From Liopterus haemorrhoidalis (lineage: Eukaryota > Arthropoda > Insecta > Coleoptera > Dytiscidae), in NCBI GenBank assembly GCA_963971575.1, contig OZ020611.1, forward strand, positions 210,679,490 through 210,743,489: a stretch of 64,000 bases of DNA. Direction: 5' to 3'. Shown here piece after piece: positions 48,056 through 60,111 of this stretch. The notes beneath the pieces were generated by a model. The model was not told the DNA's origin. It ran no database searches and saw only the letters and a program-made list of their open reading frames with translations. Numbering within the stretch: the stretch's first letter is position 1; each line of letters opens with the position of its first letter. Position numbers and translations under genes: made by a program.

Positions 48056-48614
48056 GACCGGGAGCTCATGACAGTTTTTGGTCTCCGATTTCATACAGCA
48101 TGCCTTTTGGAGGAGAGAATATTTACCCTGTGACAACAAAAAAGGGATGGTACTAAACCCCTGCACGCTTTCCGGTCATAGGGAAAATTGCATTTCCATT
48201 TAAACACAAAATTTTTGTGCTTTTCTCTGATTTAATTTGCTTGCCCTTTTGTCAAAAGAAAGTTATAACAAATTTAAAGTCTTTTAAATACATGCATGCG
48301 ATTCGGAGGGTCCCAAAGGGCTCAAACGGTCATGTGATCTTGTAATAAAAAATATGATTTTCCGCGTTTTCATACAGCCTATAATTAAAAGACTTTAAAT
48401 TTGTTATAACTTTCTTTTGACAAAAGGGCAAGCAATATTAAATCAGAGAAAAACACAAAAATTTTGTGCAAGTGGAAATGCAATTTTCCCTATGACCGGA
48501 AAGCGTGCAGGGGTTTAGTACCATCCCTTTTTTGTTGTCACAGGGTAAATATTCTCTCCTCCAAAAGGCATGCTGTATGAAATCGGAGACCAAAAATGTC
48601 ATGAGCTCCCGGTC
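48056..48614. repeat. Long hairpin repeat, ~230-bp near-identical arms
   Basis: Left arm 48056-48287 and right arm 48385-48614 are reverse complements with only a handful of differences, round a 97-base loop. Matching landmarks include gaccgggagctcatgaca, ctttccggtcataggg and tttgttataactttcttttg. No TIR-type duplication is apparent. Confidence 0.9.
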
Positions 48615-49354
48615 AACAAAGAAAACCACATACATTTGATTTTTCCGCGACGGACATAAGCACTTGTCATGTCCCGCTTATAATAAGCAAAATTAATATA
48701 TTTTGTTTACTTACCTTCAAAACTGTACGTTCAAAAGAGGTATTCTACTTCTTATTAGGTAGACATATTTTATACTTACTTATTCTTAAATTATTTTTTA
48801 TTTTAAATTTCAAATCAAGACGGTTGATCTTCCTAAATAATAATACAGGTACTTCCCATCTTTACGAGTTAATTGGTTCCTAATATTGACTCAGAATGAG
48901 AGAACTCATAAAGTGAAAATTAATTTCTCGCAACTCGCAACTGACCTGCGAATCCTCGGTTATCTCTATTTTTCGCACTGAAAGAAACGAATGTATAAAC
49001 AGAAGCACAGAGGACGGAGAACAATTTTAAAATTTAATTGTTATTATTTATTTATTTTCTTTTCTTTCGGGAAAATCGTGTAAAATTGGGAACTCTCAAA
49101 GCTACAACTTGGTTAAGTGATAAAGCGGAAAACACCTGCATCCCCAAAAATAAACATAAATCAAAAAAGGTAGTGGTACAAATAAATGAGGTGGGACACT
49201 GTCTTCATCTGTTCTTTAAAAATGTATTTATTTGAATTTATTTACAAACAGGATGGTTCTTCAGGCAAAAAGAACAATTATTATATTCTTCTTTGCTAAA
49301 AAACTAATTAATTTTTACATATAAAAAATGAGTTGTCTTGACACCGTGGTTAGA
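48615..49354. other. No gene seen
   Basis: AT-rich with short frames only. No repeat termini identified. Confidence 0.4.
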
Positions 49355-49629
49355 CCCGGGACCTGAATCTAGATTTATTTATGTTCAGGTTCGAGTTTGG
49401 GTTCAGGTTGAATATGTTAATTTTGGTTCAGTTTCAGGTTCAGGATCAATAACAATTTCTTTTAGGTTCAAGAACATTTCTTATTCAGATTCGGGTTCGG
49501 GTTCTATGAAAATTTTAAATATAATTATTAGTACAAAATTATACTTTAATATTAATTAATTTATTAAGCACAGAAAACACAACCAAGTTATTTTGCACAA
49601 AAATCTGCAAATATAGCGAAACTTTATAG

Positions 49630-50103
49630 CGATTTTTTAATCTAGTAACTTTTAATTTTGTGTAAGCTATTGTAAATCATCTTTACACTGAATATTCTAG
49701 GATAGAGTTTCCCAAACTTTTTGAGCCGCGGAGCACTATCATTGCTATATATATAGCAACACTAGTAGATCGTGGAGCACTAGTAGATCGCGGAGCACTA
49801 GAAGACGCCCTCGGAGCACTTGGTGCTCCGCGAAGCACAGTTTGGGAAACTCTGTTCTAGGGTAATTGACGTGCCATTATTAAATGTCATTTATATTGTA
49901 TTTACATTTTTGTGTCATTCTTAATACAAATTTCCCATTTTATTTTATTTTTTTTTGTCACTAGTTTATCTTTTCGCATTATGTTGTCTTTCTGACAACA
50001 TGAAACATGAGATAACCTGGGCACTAACCAACTCAATTCTCGTGACAAATAAGGAAAACGAAACTCTAGTTCAGTTCCGGTTAAACCAATGAAATAGACT
50101 TTA
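49630..50103. mobile_element. Tc1-like MITE (CAGTCTGTTCC family), eroded
   Basis: Family landmarks: atctagtaacttttaa on the left, gtgtcattcttaatacaaat, ctcgtgacaa, and the right end agttccggttaaaccaatga. Terminal bases have decayed. Confidence 0.6.
49703..49854. mobile_element. hAT-type MITE, 152 bp
   Basis: Ends tagagtttcccaaact and agtttgggaaactctg; duplications ttctagga and ttctaggg differ at one base. The word actagtagatcg repeats inside. Confidence 0.85.
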
Positions 50104-50309
50104 CCTGCCATGCATATTAAATTAAATTATAAAATATAAATAACAAATTTCAGTATAATTATTTTTGTTTTAAGGTAGGTTAAGTCATTAAGTCAAATGT
50201 TAAATATATAATTTTTGAACCTGTTAAAAATACATGGTTACCGGTTTATAATAAAAGGTACGGGTTCTGGTTTTGGTTCACTGCCCTTGAAATATAAAGC
50301 TTCGGTTCT

Positions 50310-50496
50310 CCGATCGCTATGGCGTAGTGGTCAGGTCATTTGACTACTAACCAGGGGGGCTCGGGTTCGAATCCCAGTGATGGCCTGGATGTTTGTATTT
50401 TTCATAAAATTACTAATGTATTCAAAATAAAAATAAAAAATATACTGGTTAATAGCCATCAGTAGCTAAGACAAAAAAAAAAAATAATAATAATAA
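50310..50496 (+). mobile_element. tRNA-derived SINE, copy 2
   Basis: Head nearly identical to the copy at 3848 (ccgatcgctatggcgtagtg; B-box gggttcgaatccc). The tail includes actggttaatagccatcagt and an A/T-rich end. The duplication ttcggttc flanks it. Pol III internal promoter; no protein. Confidence 0.87.
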
Positions 50497-50540
50497 ATGG
50501 TTCGGTTCAGGTTCAAGTTAACAAAATAGTTATTGGTGTA

Positions 50541-51007
50541 CCATGGCCAAAAAGTAGATCTTTTTCGGCCACATCTGAATTTAAAGACCGAAGTCTTTAA
50601 ACAGATAAGGACGGATTTTATGGTTGACCAAAAGAAATGTTTATTAGAAAAATTATATTTATTTATTTACATTGGATAATTTATGATTACTGAACAATTA
50701 TTGCAATTATAAATGTTTGACTGTCAGTTGTTTCAATGTAACCATGGAGATCTTGTAACTTGAGAAATGATACATAGATACTCTAGCATCCAGCGGCCAA
50801 AAAAATAAGTGAATCGGCCTAGGCCGAAAACTGTATGGCCGGTACTAGATGATAAAAAAAAACTGTTTTTAATATGGCCGAAAAAAAAAAAGTTTTTCTA
50901 TTCTGGTTTGGGTTCAGCTTCAGGTTCCTATGTTAGACAGTTGTATACGAGAGACACGAGTTCCAATCCTGGGCACCAGGTCGGAATCTATACTTTCTGA
51001 TAAAGTG
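50541..51007. other. No gene seen
   Basis: AT-rich, with gcggccaaaaaaata / tcggcctaggccgaaaac at 50792-50830 as a small inverted motif. Further ggttcag words near 50907-50930 link to the preceding repeat. Confidence 0.35.
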
Positions 51008-51236
51008 CAGTGGCGGCGCTAGCGGGGAGTCCGGGGGAAGGCCTAAAAGCTCTAGCCCCCAGTTGCCCCACCTAGAATTGCTTTGAAAAAAATATATTTT
51101 AGAAGTGAGGACCTTTTTTTTAGGTTATTACTTCTATTTTCATATGTAAACGATAAAAAATATTTCCTAGCCCCCCCAAATTTTACTCAAATTTTTACCC
51201 CCCCCCCCCCGATTTTAGGCGCTAGCGCCGCCACTG
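51008..51236. mobile_element. hAT-type MITE (CAGTGGCGG family)
   Basis: Strong inverted ends cagtggcggcgctagc; flanking octamers ataaagtg and attcagtg match at 6 of 8. A run of 13 C lies at 51197-51210. From 51245 to 51700 nothing coding is visible. Confidence 0.85.
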
Positions 51237-51702
51237 ATTCAGTGCAGACAGCTTCGGAGTCGATTCAGCCTAAGCTATTTAATACTTAACTGAGATGGCT
51301 AACCTGTTTATAGAAATAATAGGATTGGTCGAAACGTCACACTACCCACATTGCTATTATATGTAGGGTGCTTAAGATGTAGCCACGGAGATTTATCTTG
51401 TCATTATACGCCATCTAGGACTTGGTAATCTATTATTTATTAGAATTTTATTTATTACAGTAATAAGAAAGTTGTTTATGGAACACAGGTTTAAATCCCG
51501 AACACCACTTCTTCTTTTGATATCGTGCATACCGTTGACTCAGCGCCAAGTATTTAATACTCAAAATGAATACCTGTTTCACTAAGGCCGTAACTTACTT
51601 TTTTTGGGCCCTGGGCAAGAAATTATAATTGGGCCTAAATACTATATAATACAAATAATGTCCTAAAAAAGAATGTCCTCACTTCTAAAATCCAAGTAGA
51701 GT

Positions 51703-52256
51703 AAGCCGGGGCATAACGGGATCCCGGGGTATAACGGGCTCTCCTATTTTTGGCTGTTAAAGCATGCCACTATATTTAGGTGCATTCCAATCATGTTCAG
51801 TACTTCGCTAGTGTCTTCCGAGAATGTAAATTGGTGAAACGTGTTTTTTGCTGTGTTGATATATTTTTCATACATATCTAGACGTTGATTGCTCCAGTGT
51901 AGAGCATGTGGCAAGTGGGCACATTGTTCTTGCGCTGGAGAAGATGATAACGATGAAGAATGCACTCAAGTGTGTTCATTCTGCGCCTGATTTTAGCTGA
52001 TTGCCCATTATACCCCGCCCGTGCACATTCTGTCCCGACACCGGGGGAAAATAAGCACAAGGAAGCTTTTTTTTACATCGTCATAACTTTTATATTTGTG
52101 TTTTTCTGTTTTTTACTGTCTGTAATAATTAAACAAACAAACAAACATTTAAACAAATCATCTTACGAATAAAGGTATTTCGAAATTTTTTACGATATTC
52201 CTTAAGATTTTATTAAAGATAATCCTTAAGGTGTCCGTTATGACCCGGCTTCCCCT
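51703..52256. mobile_element. TIR element, unclassified
   Basis: Left aagccggggcataacggg and, from the right in inverse, aagccgggtcataacgg. Subterminal copies of the word recur inside (ggggtataacgggc, gcccattataccccgccc). Coding relics, if any, are not recognisable. Confidence 0.6.
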
Positions 52257-52272
52257 AAAAACCTAAAAATTA

Positions 52273-52594
52273 TAGTCTGTTCAAAGGTGAGAATGCTCTT
52301 ATGGCAAATGTGAGCGATGTTGCCAAATGTTGTAAAAGTGTCAAATGTGTCAATTATAATAATATGAAAAACTAGTATGGTTTACAAAAATCAACTTTTA
52401 TAAAACTCAAAATACCACTCAACAAAAACAAATGACCATTTGTAGAATACTGCATCTTCACAGAACAGCACGTTTTAGAGCTGGCAACGTCGACAAGCAG
52501 GAAAAGGATACCGTCATTGTGTAAACCCATTAGAGAGTATGAAGAAAAACAACTCCATATGTCCTGTACTACATACTCACCTTTGAACGGACTA
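52273..52594. mobile_element. Tc1/mariner-type MITE
   Basis: TA flanks both ends, inverted ends tagtctgttcaaaggtgag; 322 bp, non-coding. Its tips resemble, but are not the same as, the CAGTCTGTTCC family. Confidence 0.78.
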
Positions 52595-52599
52595 TAATA

Positions 52600-53855
52600 A
52601 GTATGCCCATATATTCTTTTCTAGGCACCTTGTTAAATCTGGGCCTCGGGTAAAGCACCGAAAGTCTAGAAATGAAGAATTTATCTCCTCTGATCTTATA
52701 AGCCACCTATATAGCTGTTTTCAATCTGTTACTAATTATTCATTTAAAAAATGGCCTTTGGTACATTTTTATAAATTAAAACTTAAATAAAAGATATTTA
52801 ATTTGTAGATGAACGTTCTCAAAATATAGGCTTGCTGTTAACAGTTAATTGATCGATTAATCGAATCTGAATTGATTGTAACGGTAATGTTCGAGTGGCG
52901 GTAAGGTGTTCGTTGACATGAATACAAGAGAAGTGTATCGCGGAGATCATGAGTAGTATCGTCAGATGATAATTATCTTTCACTGTAGATGTCCTGGAGA
53001 CAGCGGCTTCATCTGGTGGTCCCATCAATCACAGCGCACATTAGGCTGTCCTGGCTTCCGCCCCCGGCTCTCCCGCTCCCGCACCGCCTCCAGACACCAA
53101 CCCATTAATCACCTACAAAATATTTATGTTCTCCTTTCATCCGGGGCTAGCAACAACAAGAGATGTTCACATTTGTCACTCGACTGCTCGGCGTGTGTGA
53201 CTGCGTAAACATATAGTCTTCTTGTCGCTCTCATGCGTGCCACACATACATGTACACCTGCCAACATATAGCCACTGCTATGTGCTATGTGACGCCGAGA
53301 TGATTCGCTAAAACACCACATCGTTTTTAAATTTTCGCACAAGTTAAGGAAATAAAACAAAGAGCCATTTATCTTATTGTTTCTCGCGGCTGATCTCTCC
53401 GCTGTTTTCACTACGAGCGCTCTGGTCGCGGCGGAACACTCGCTTCTTCCATTGTTATTTTCTCAGATACTCACGTTATTCACATGGCGTTTAACTCGGT
53501 AGCATCTCGACACACACATACATATGTGTCTAATATTTCTTTGCTACTGCTTGACAGGATAAGTTATGATACTGAACGACATGTAGCTTATTTCATATTT
53601 ATTATAATAATAATAATCATATAATAATATATAATGATAGTGAAAGTTGAACATCCGTGACATAAACATTATTGATCTTAATTACAAATTACTTTTGAAG
53701 CTGCACATATTAATTAAATAATTAATCAGTATTTTATACACTGTATAGTAGGGAGTAGGCGGTGACAGCAGCACTGCCTACACTAGGGCCGATCACATTC
53801 AGTCCATACCTGACGCACAGTGCACGGTGAACACTTCCGCTTTACAATAAATTAC
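52600..53855. other. Apparently unique 3' flank of the T-box gene
   Basis: GC rises from about 52850. The block 52970-53250 has no repeat match in the window and includes ccattaatca and other homeodomain-type words. I see no exon. Possible 3' regulatory DNA or extended 3' UTR. Confidence 0.4.
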
Positions 53856-53861
53856 TTTATT
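53856..53861 (-). terminator. Possible poly(A) signal
   Basis: AATAAA on the minus strand, 56 bases past the T-box stop codon. Others lie further on, so the actual cleavage site is uncertain. Confidence 0.35.
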
Positions 53862-53916
53862 ATTTACATTATTGTGTAGTGTTATTGTACAGTTCATAGA
53901 TCACAGTGCGGGAGTA

Positions 53917-54682
53917 CTATGAGGGGCTGTGCGGGGAGGGCAAGTCAGGTTCCGCGACCTCCCGCAGGCTCGTGTCCGGCGAGCTGACGGGCGATGAGCG
54001 TGACGCTGAGGTAGGCGCCGCGTAAGGTGAATACCGATGCTGCGCTAGTGGCCTCGCCAGAGGGGACAGTTGAGCTGCGTGTGCGGCTGCCGCTGCCGCC
54101 GAACTGCTGGCCGCGGCGGCTACCGCCAGTTGATGCTGATGCAGGAGAGACGGCCCTAAACAGGCCCATTGACTCCACAGAACGCCGGGTGGCATGCCAG
54201 CTGCAGGGGATGGGCCGCCCGGTCCTCCTCCTGGTCCAGGCGCTCCATACAAGGAACCCATCGTATTAACCAGAGGGCCATAAGGACCGGCCGCCGCAGC
54301 CGCCGCTCTCAGGAACAGCTGCGATCTCGCCGCGAGCAGAGCCTTCTCCTCCAGTGACAGGTTGTTGTTGTGGGTGTCGAGGTCGGCGAAGGGACGCAGC
54401 GGCGAACGCAAGTAGTGCTGTTCCACCAGCATGGATTCCATAGTCTCCCTGTAATATCGTTCACTGTCGATACAAATGCTGTTTTAACATAATCAAGCAT
54501 ATAAATCAAGTGTGCTGCAGGGAAGATGATACGGAGACGATAAGGATATACGGACGGGTGAATGTTTGGAATGTCGTGTTGGAAGTTATGCTAACAGATA
54601 CCCACCTCTCAAATTCCGTGAGCCTCGACGAATCCCTGAATCCCTTCGCGAACGGGTTGCTGTCTATCTTGAGCTTGGTGAT
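53917..54682 (-). CDS. mid/H15 (Tbx20): T-box transcription factor Tbx20 class, 3' exons (partial)
   Basis: Two spliced exons, 54682-54606 and 54448-53917, joined across a 157-bp intron (donor gtgggt, acceptor attacag). The split codon AG|G gives Arg. The first exon, entered through acceptor ctgttacag, encodes ITKLKIDSNPFAKGFRDSSR and LTEFE, the DNA-contacting C-terminal end of the T-box. It continues ETMESMLVEQHYLRSPLRPF, matching the segment after the T-box in Tbx20/midline/H15 proteins (ERES-ES...RSP-R). The remaining 150 residues are Ala-, Ser- and Pro-rich, with RAAAAAAG and AVAAAASSSAAAAAAHAA tracts, and end LPSPHSPS. Such factors bind T-site DNA in the nucleus and pattern heart, neural and segmental tissue in animals. 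All upstream exons, including most of the T-box, are outside the window. Whether it is mid or its paralogue H15 cannot be decided. Confidence 0.92.
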
Positions 54683-56130
54683 CTGTAACAGAGAGAAGAG
54701 CACATGTTTAACGTGCACAAAGACTCGTCATGAACAGATGAGATGAGATGTAGTGTATCGTTTGAATGGCGTATCGTTGATGCGGACGACCCGCGGCGCA
54801 GAGCAAACACTGGACCCGTCGGATGCTGGGCTCCCGGGGTGGGCCAATTATCTCCGTGCGGGGAGTGACAGCCCACCGATTGGGTATGCTAAGAATGTGG
54901 GCACCCTGGGTGCTCCTATATTTCATCCCGCGATCTCTGCGATGAGGACGCGAGACGAGAGAGATCGTTCGCTCGTACGAGATCGGCCGACCGTAGAACC
55001 GAACTTATACGAGGCAATCAGTCACTCGACAGGCCCGGCGCATCATGTGTCTCGCCACACACGCGCTCCGTGTGAAACGTCCTGTCTCATTTAAAAACTA
55101 TTATTTATGTTTGCTTTGGCCCGGAATGTTACTTCTGCAACGGCGCATTCCACAACGCACATGTGGATTAGACTAATCACCTCACACTCACACATCACAG
55201 AGACACTCCCCGCTCGTACGACGCTCCCGACAGACACACCGACTCCTTGCTCGCTGCTCGCTACCGTGTTTGTCATTGTGTTTCGTTTAATGGTGCGACG
55301 CTCGCGACTCGCTTCTAGAAATAAATGTAATTAAGTCGCAACAGATCAATGGCAGATGTGCATTGTTGACTTGCATCTAATCAGTCGCTTCCAAATGCTA
55401 ACGTTACAATTTAAATAATCCGAGAGCGGTGGAGAGAGGCGAACGGGGAACGGAAGCAAGAGTGTGATATCACTGAGATCAGAGGAGTGGATGACAAATA
55501 CCCCGCGAGTGTGAGTGGAAAGGTCCTGTATAAATAGCGCATTGCTCGCGTGTATGTCGGCGCCCGTTTGTAGTCGCGGCTTCATTAGTTCCAGAAAAGA
55601 CCACCGCCTTTAACTCGCCAATCGCCATCAACTTGTTCGTTCACTTGTTCCATACATTCATCTCTCAATTTAGAAAACGTGCGCTTTCTGCAACTGGCTA
55701 TGATTTCATACGCTCGTGTGTAACACGTTATTTAACTCATGACTTCCCGTGAATTTGGTTTGGCCGGTGCGGCCGAGTGCTTCTTGAAATGCTTCGGTAG
55801 CCGATGCAGCGACAATTGGACACAGTTCAAAGCCCAATATAATTAATCGAGACAGCGAGAGAGCAGATTACATTGCGAACGCGTAACAACAAAACCATTG
55901 CGAGGCTTTAATTACTACCGCTAATCTGCCGTTGATCTGCTGAACGATTTTTAGATCACGATCGAAATCTAATCGAATACAACACACTGACGTAACGATG
56001 AATACCAGTTATCTACGTGCAGGATAATAAATTAATTATTGTGTTCTGTTACTAATATCTAAAATAATTTCATATACAGAAATATTATATGCATTCTATA
56101 TACAGACTGAACAATTTGAACCGCTAATGC
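54683..56130. other. Intron of the T-box gene, GC-rich proximal part
   Basis: Single copy in the window and CpG-richer to about 55980. It has a good TATA-type word on the plus strand (tgtataaatagcgc, 55528-55541) but no matching coding exon; this may be chance or an enhancer/promoter of a non-coding transcript. No further T-box exon is recognisable here. Confidence 0.5.
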
Positions 56131-56511
56131 GACAAACTAAGGCAGCAATTTTCAATCGGTGTGCTATCAAAGAACCGCTAGTATGCCGCTATTGTAATGT
56201 AAAACTACATTTGATTATATAATAATATTACGATTTCAAAAATGTATTATTTAAATTCCTCAGTTTAGAGATTTGGGCCTTCCACGTTCATGCGATTTTA
56301 CTCCTCTCCTGTTTTTGTATTGTTTTTGGACGCTGTGTTTCTCAACATGTGTTGCGACACATATCACAAGGATAGTTCAGGTGTGTCGCGAAATTTTAGT
56401 TTAGAAGGTTGTGAAAAAGTTTTATTTTAGATTTAGACATGAACTGAAATAAAACTCGCAGGTAGCCATGGAAATTTTGGAGAATGTGTTTTACTATACC
56501 ATATTTGTTTA
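56131..56511. repeat. Two hAT-like ends, eroded
   Basis: cagcaattttcaatcggtgt at about 56142 and gtgtttctcaacatgtgttg at about 56336 both look like left ends of hAT elements with the 'gtgt(c/g)gc' subterminal words. Right ends were not found. Confidence 0.45.
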
Positions 56512-56916
56512 GTCAGTTTTTTGATTTAAGCGGAACTAAATGGGTGTTTTGTTTCTTTAAGTTGTCGGGAGATTTGGGCTTACCAGAAATTATTTAATGT
56601 TTCATATTGGCATGTCAAAATTCAAAATGCCAACAGGAAAACCAGAGAAACGAGTGACATTTATTATTAAAAATAGAATATACAATATATATTTACATTT
56701 TTGAAATACAACAAAATTTAAAAAATGGGAAATTTGTATTAAGTGAAAAATAAAAATTTAATGAAAATGACATTTTATAATGACAGTAAACTTCACCTAG
56801 AATATTCAATGTTAGTATTATTTACAAAGCTTAAACAATATGACCCAAAGCCCGATTCAATTGTTAAAAGTTACTAGATTTCTATATATAGTTCCACTTA
56901 AATGTTTAGAATAGGT
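56512..56916. mobile_element. Tc1-like MITE (CAGTCTGTTCC family)
   Basis: gatttaagcggaactaaatg on the left and tagttccacttaaatgttta on the right, with the cagaaattatttaatgtttc and gaaacgagtgacat blocks of the family inside. Confidence 0.68.
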
Positions 56917-56917
56917 T

Positions 56918-57105
56918 ATATAGCGTATTTCCTTCGTTTAAACGCAACTAGATTTTCAAATCTAGTAACTTTTAACGATTGAATGAGCCTTTTGATAATT
57001 TTGTTTAGCAAAAGATCACATCAATCGTTAAAAAGTGAACTCGTGACAACTTTAAAAAAATAAAAGTTCAGTATAGTTCCGCTTAAACATTTGGGATAGA
57101 CCATA
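56918..57105. mobile_element. Tc1-like MITE, short copy
   Basis: ttccttcgtttaaacgcaac on the left and agttccgcttaaacatttgg on the right. Adjoins the previous copy. Confidence 0.6.
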
Positions 57106-57557
57106 GTTTACATTTCTTATACTTATACCATATAGGACTATAATTCTTATTTCTGTCAACAGCTAATGAGATGTTTTTTTTAACCTCACTTTTAAGATCG
57201 ATTGCCCGCAAAATTAACTATTTTGCGGACTCAAGCCCGTGACCCCCCCCCCGATTGCGTAACTAGGTGTATATATTGCATAATTAAAAAAAAAAAACTA
57301 CATATGTATCACGCACGTCTATGCATTTAGTCTACTTCACCACTGTTGGTAAGCGGTCTAAAAATTATTACGATGGAGCAGCCGAGACAATCAATATTGA
57401 TAACTCAACATTATATTTATTGTGTTGTAAGTAAAAATTTACGATTCTTTAAGCTATAAATCATTTTTATCTGTGGCAAATACCAAAATGTGATCTATAT
57501 CTTGAACAGAAATTTTCATTTTAATAATTATTATGTTGTGCCACGAAAATTTAACTA
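57106..57557. other. No gene seen
   Basis: Contains a run of nine C (57244-57252) and AT-rich sequence. Within the T-box gene's intron. Confidence 0.4.
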
Positions 57558-57896
57558 CAGTGGTACCTCTGGTTACGAACGTCTCTGGTTACGTATGTTT
57601 CAGGTTACGAACCGAGATTCGTCAAAATTTGTGTCTCGACTTTTAAAAATTTCGGGTTACGAATCGTACGATCGAATTAACATTATAGATTGGTATTATT
57701 AAATAATATTGGTGCACATTGGTTGTATTTTTATTATTATAAAGTAATACTTTTGGAGGTCTGGAACGAATTAATTGAATGTACATTATGTATTCCTTAT
57801 GGGAAAAATTAGTTTCGACCTACGAATGTTTCAGGTTACTAGCTAACTTCCGGAACGCATTAAATTCGTAACCCGAGGTACCACTGTAGTTCGAAA
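57558..57896. mobile_element. pogo/Tigger-type non-autonomous element
   Basis: TA on both sides; ends cagtggtacctctggttacg and, inverted, cagtggtacctcgggttacg, the CAGTGGTACCTC ends known for pogo-like elements. The ggttacgaa word repeats within. Non-coding. Confidence 0.85.
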
Positions 57897-57898
57897 GT

Positions 57899-58559
57899 GT
57901 GTTATTAACACAAAAATTGGGAAACATAGGTCTATTGAACAGGAGTGGTACAGGAGTGGTTTCTGTTTCATTTTTGTATTTATCTAGACGCACACCCAGA
58001 GGGGTACGCGCCCCTAGGAATGAAAAAGCACGTGTCTTAAATTATTTTACGGAACATACTTTAATTTTAGAGCTCATTAATTTTTGTTTTATTAGTTATC
58101 ACGTGCATTTTAGACGTGAGGACCTTTTTTTTGTTTGATTAACACTTGTATTTTGGAAGTGAGGACTTTTTTTTTAGGTGAAAATTTGCACTTTAAAAGT
58201 GAGAACCTTTGTTTTTTAGGTAATCACTTGCCTTTTGGGAGGTAAAGTGCTTTCGGTCAGCACTTGCCAAGTAATGTGCCCATATAAAATAATTTAGTCT
58301 TCTAAACCCACCCAAATAAAATCTTGGATACGCATCTGTCTCTATCTATATCAATTCACACATGTATGACGGCTTTAGTAATTGCATGATTTCAATCTAT
58401 AGAATAGAATTGCTGTAGAAATATTATTTTCTCACATGCAAATCTGTATTTTTATATTTTACAAGATTCATGAGGAGATAATTTTTACAGCTTAGCGAAA
58501 AAGAACTGACCATATTGCACGATAACGTGTACAAATAAATATTTCATTAATTCCAAATC
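57899..58559. repeat. Tandem 'gtgaggacctttttt' repeat and spacer
   Basis: From 58080 to 58250 a unit of about 45-50 bp (tattttggaagtgaggact, then T-rich) recurs four times with drift; the same words occur near 51.1 kb. No gene. Confidence 0.6.
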
Positions 58560-58732
58560 CAGAAATACGTCACGACGCGGGCTAAAACGAAATAAATCCG
58601 TGTGATTTGTGCGCGGATCAAGCTCGGTTGACAATGTTTATGCTCGGCGGGATTACGCGTGTCTCCGCTGCTACTGCCGGCAATCTCTCAATTACCCGCC
58701 GAGTTGGCCAGGAGCCATCTACCATACACCAT
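58560..58732. other. GC-rich unique intronic block
   Basis: CpG-containing and unrepeated in the window, unlike the flanks. Candidate intronic regulatory element of the T-box gene; no coding evidence. Confidence 0.4.

Positions 58733-58766
<34 letters not shown>
58733..58766. repeat. (CA)n microsatellite
   Basis: About 16 CA dinucleotides with little interruption. Confidence 0.95.
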
Positions 58767-58770
<4 letters not shown>

Positions 58771-59269
58771 AACACCGTCTTCAAGCTCAATGTATCCTTT
58801 ATATAGTTATATTGAATCTAGAAGGTCATGAAAGATGATCAAATAATTAATGATTAGATTTGTCAGATATCATAGATCAAGGGGCGGCAAATAATGGCTC
58901 GCGAACCGCTTGCGGAAAAAGGATTTATTTACACATAACTGGATTTCATTTGTTAATTTGCATCCAGATTAAGTACGCTGCGTCGTAACGATACTAGTAT
59001 TTTAGTACTCGTCACTTTTTGCTTCGATATTTTACTGGTATCGATACTAGTATTTTACTACTTGATACTTTTTGCTTCGATATTTTATTGGTATTGGTAC
59101 TTTTTTTACTGGTATCGGATATAATAACTATCGGTAATATTTGTAGTAATGTGAATCAGCGATCCTTGCGGTGTATCGTGGTATTTGATATTGAGTAATG
59201 TTGTTTTAGTTTTGACGATTGACGTCATATAAATAGACACAGCACGCTCTATGCCTTAGCATTGTTTGT

Positions 59270-60111
59270 TATGAAGCCAAGACCCTGCGGAGACGAAAGG
59301 GGGATTTGCCCCGAGGAGTATAACAAGTTGCCTAATTTACATTTATTTTATTCAACTATTGCTAAGAACGACGGTGCCGGCGCCGTATTGTGTTTATGAT
59401 TGTTTATTGTGTTATTGTTTCTATTTTACTTTTTCATTATATTTCAACTTTTAATAATATTGCCGTAAATTGCTTTTTAAGAGTTGCGAACTGTATTTCA
59501 ACTACGTAGTATTTTAAATACTAAAAAGTAATATTTAATTAAAATGTTACATATAATTTTTCCTTTAAAAAAAGTATTTGTATTCAGTAAATCGAATAGT
59601 TCAGAAAAGTATTTTACCCAGCATTGATGATAGATATACATCTTTATAATTTGTCAGATAAATTTTAATTTGTCATGGAATAAATGATGTAATATATACC
59701 CGTTTTAAATTTAGAAAGTGTCTGAAGCATTGTTATACAATATGATCGAGAAAAAAAAGTGTCTAGATAGACATGGAATTCATTTATTTTTATATTAACA
59801 GAATTGTCCACTTAACATTTTAAATTCAGGGCCTACTAAACTTTTTTTTCGACCATATTGTATTTTAAATGTAAGAAATTTAGAAACCTACTAATTATCT
59901 TAAATATATACTAATAAATTCAGGTTAATTTAATATTATTTATGAAATTTATTTTATTAAAATTTGCAGTTTAGAGTATTAAAAAAATATATTTTTACTT
60001 TCAATTCTTATCGGCAAAACATTGATATATCTCGATTGATATATCACTGATACTCCTCGAGGCAACCCCCGTTTCCCCGCCTAAGGAGGTATTGGCTTCA
60101 TAACAATTCAT
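59270..60111. mobile_element. TIR element, about 55-bp inverted ends
   Basis: ttgttatgaagccaagacc on the left pairs with ttgttatgaagccaatacc from the right; gaggagtat also matches. Upstream on the left, tgacgtcatataaatag (59220-59236) combines a CRE and a TATA word. Interior AT-rich, non-coding. Confidence 0.75.

Larger units (their letters stand above)
49355..50540. repeat. GGTTCAG-rich dispersed repeat, copy 2, with insertions
   Basis: Begins gggacctgaatctagattta and carries ggttcagg/ggttcggg words and atgaaaattttaaatataat like copy 1 at 23106. Interrupted by a Tc1-like MITE (about 49630-50103, itself split by a hAT MITE) and by the SINE at 50310. Confidence 0.6.

Noticed and set aside
53945..54357. 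Other frames over the T-box C-terminal exon
   Set aside because: They are shadows of the GC-rich exon; the spliced minus-strand frame explains the sequence with family-level similarity.
55528..55541. TATA box tgtataaatagcgc as promoter of a plus-strand gene
   Set aside because: No initiator at the right distance and no downstream exon; kept only as a remark in the intron entry.
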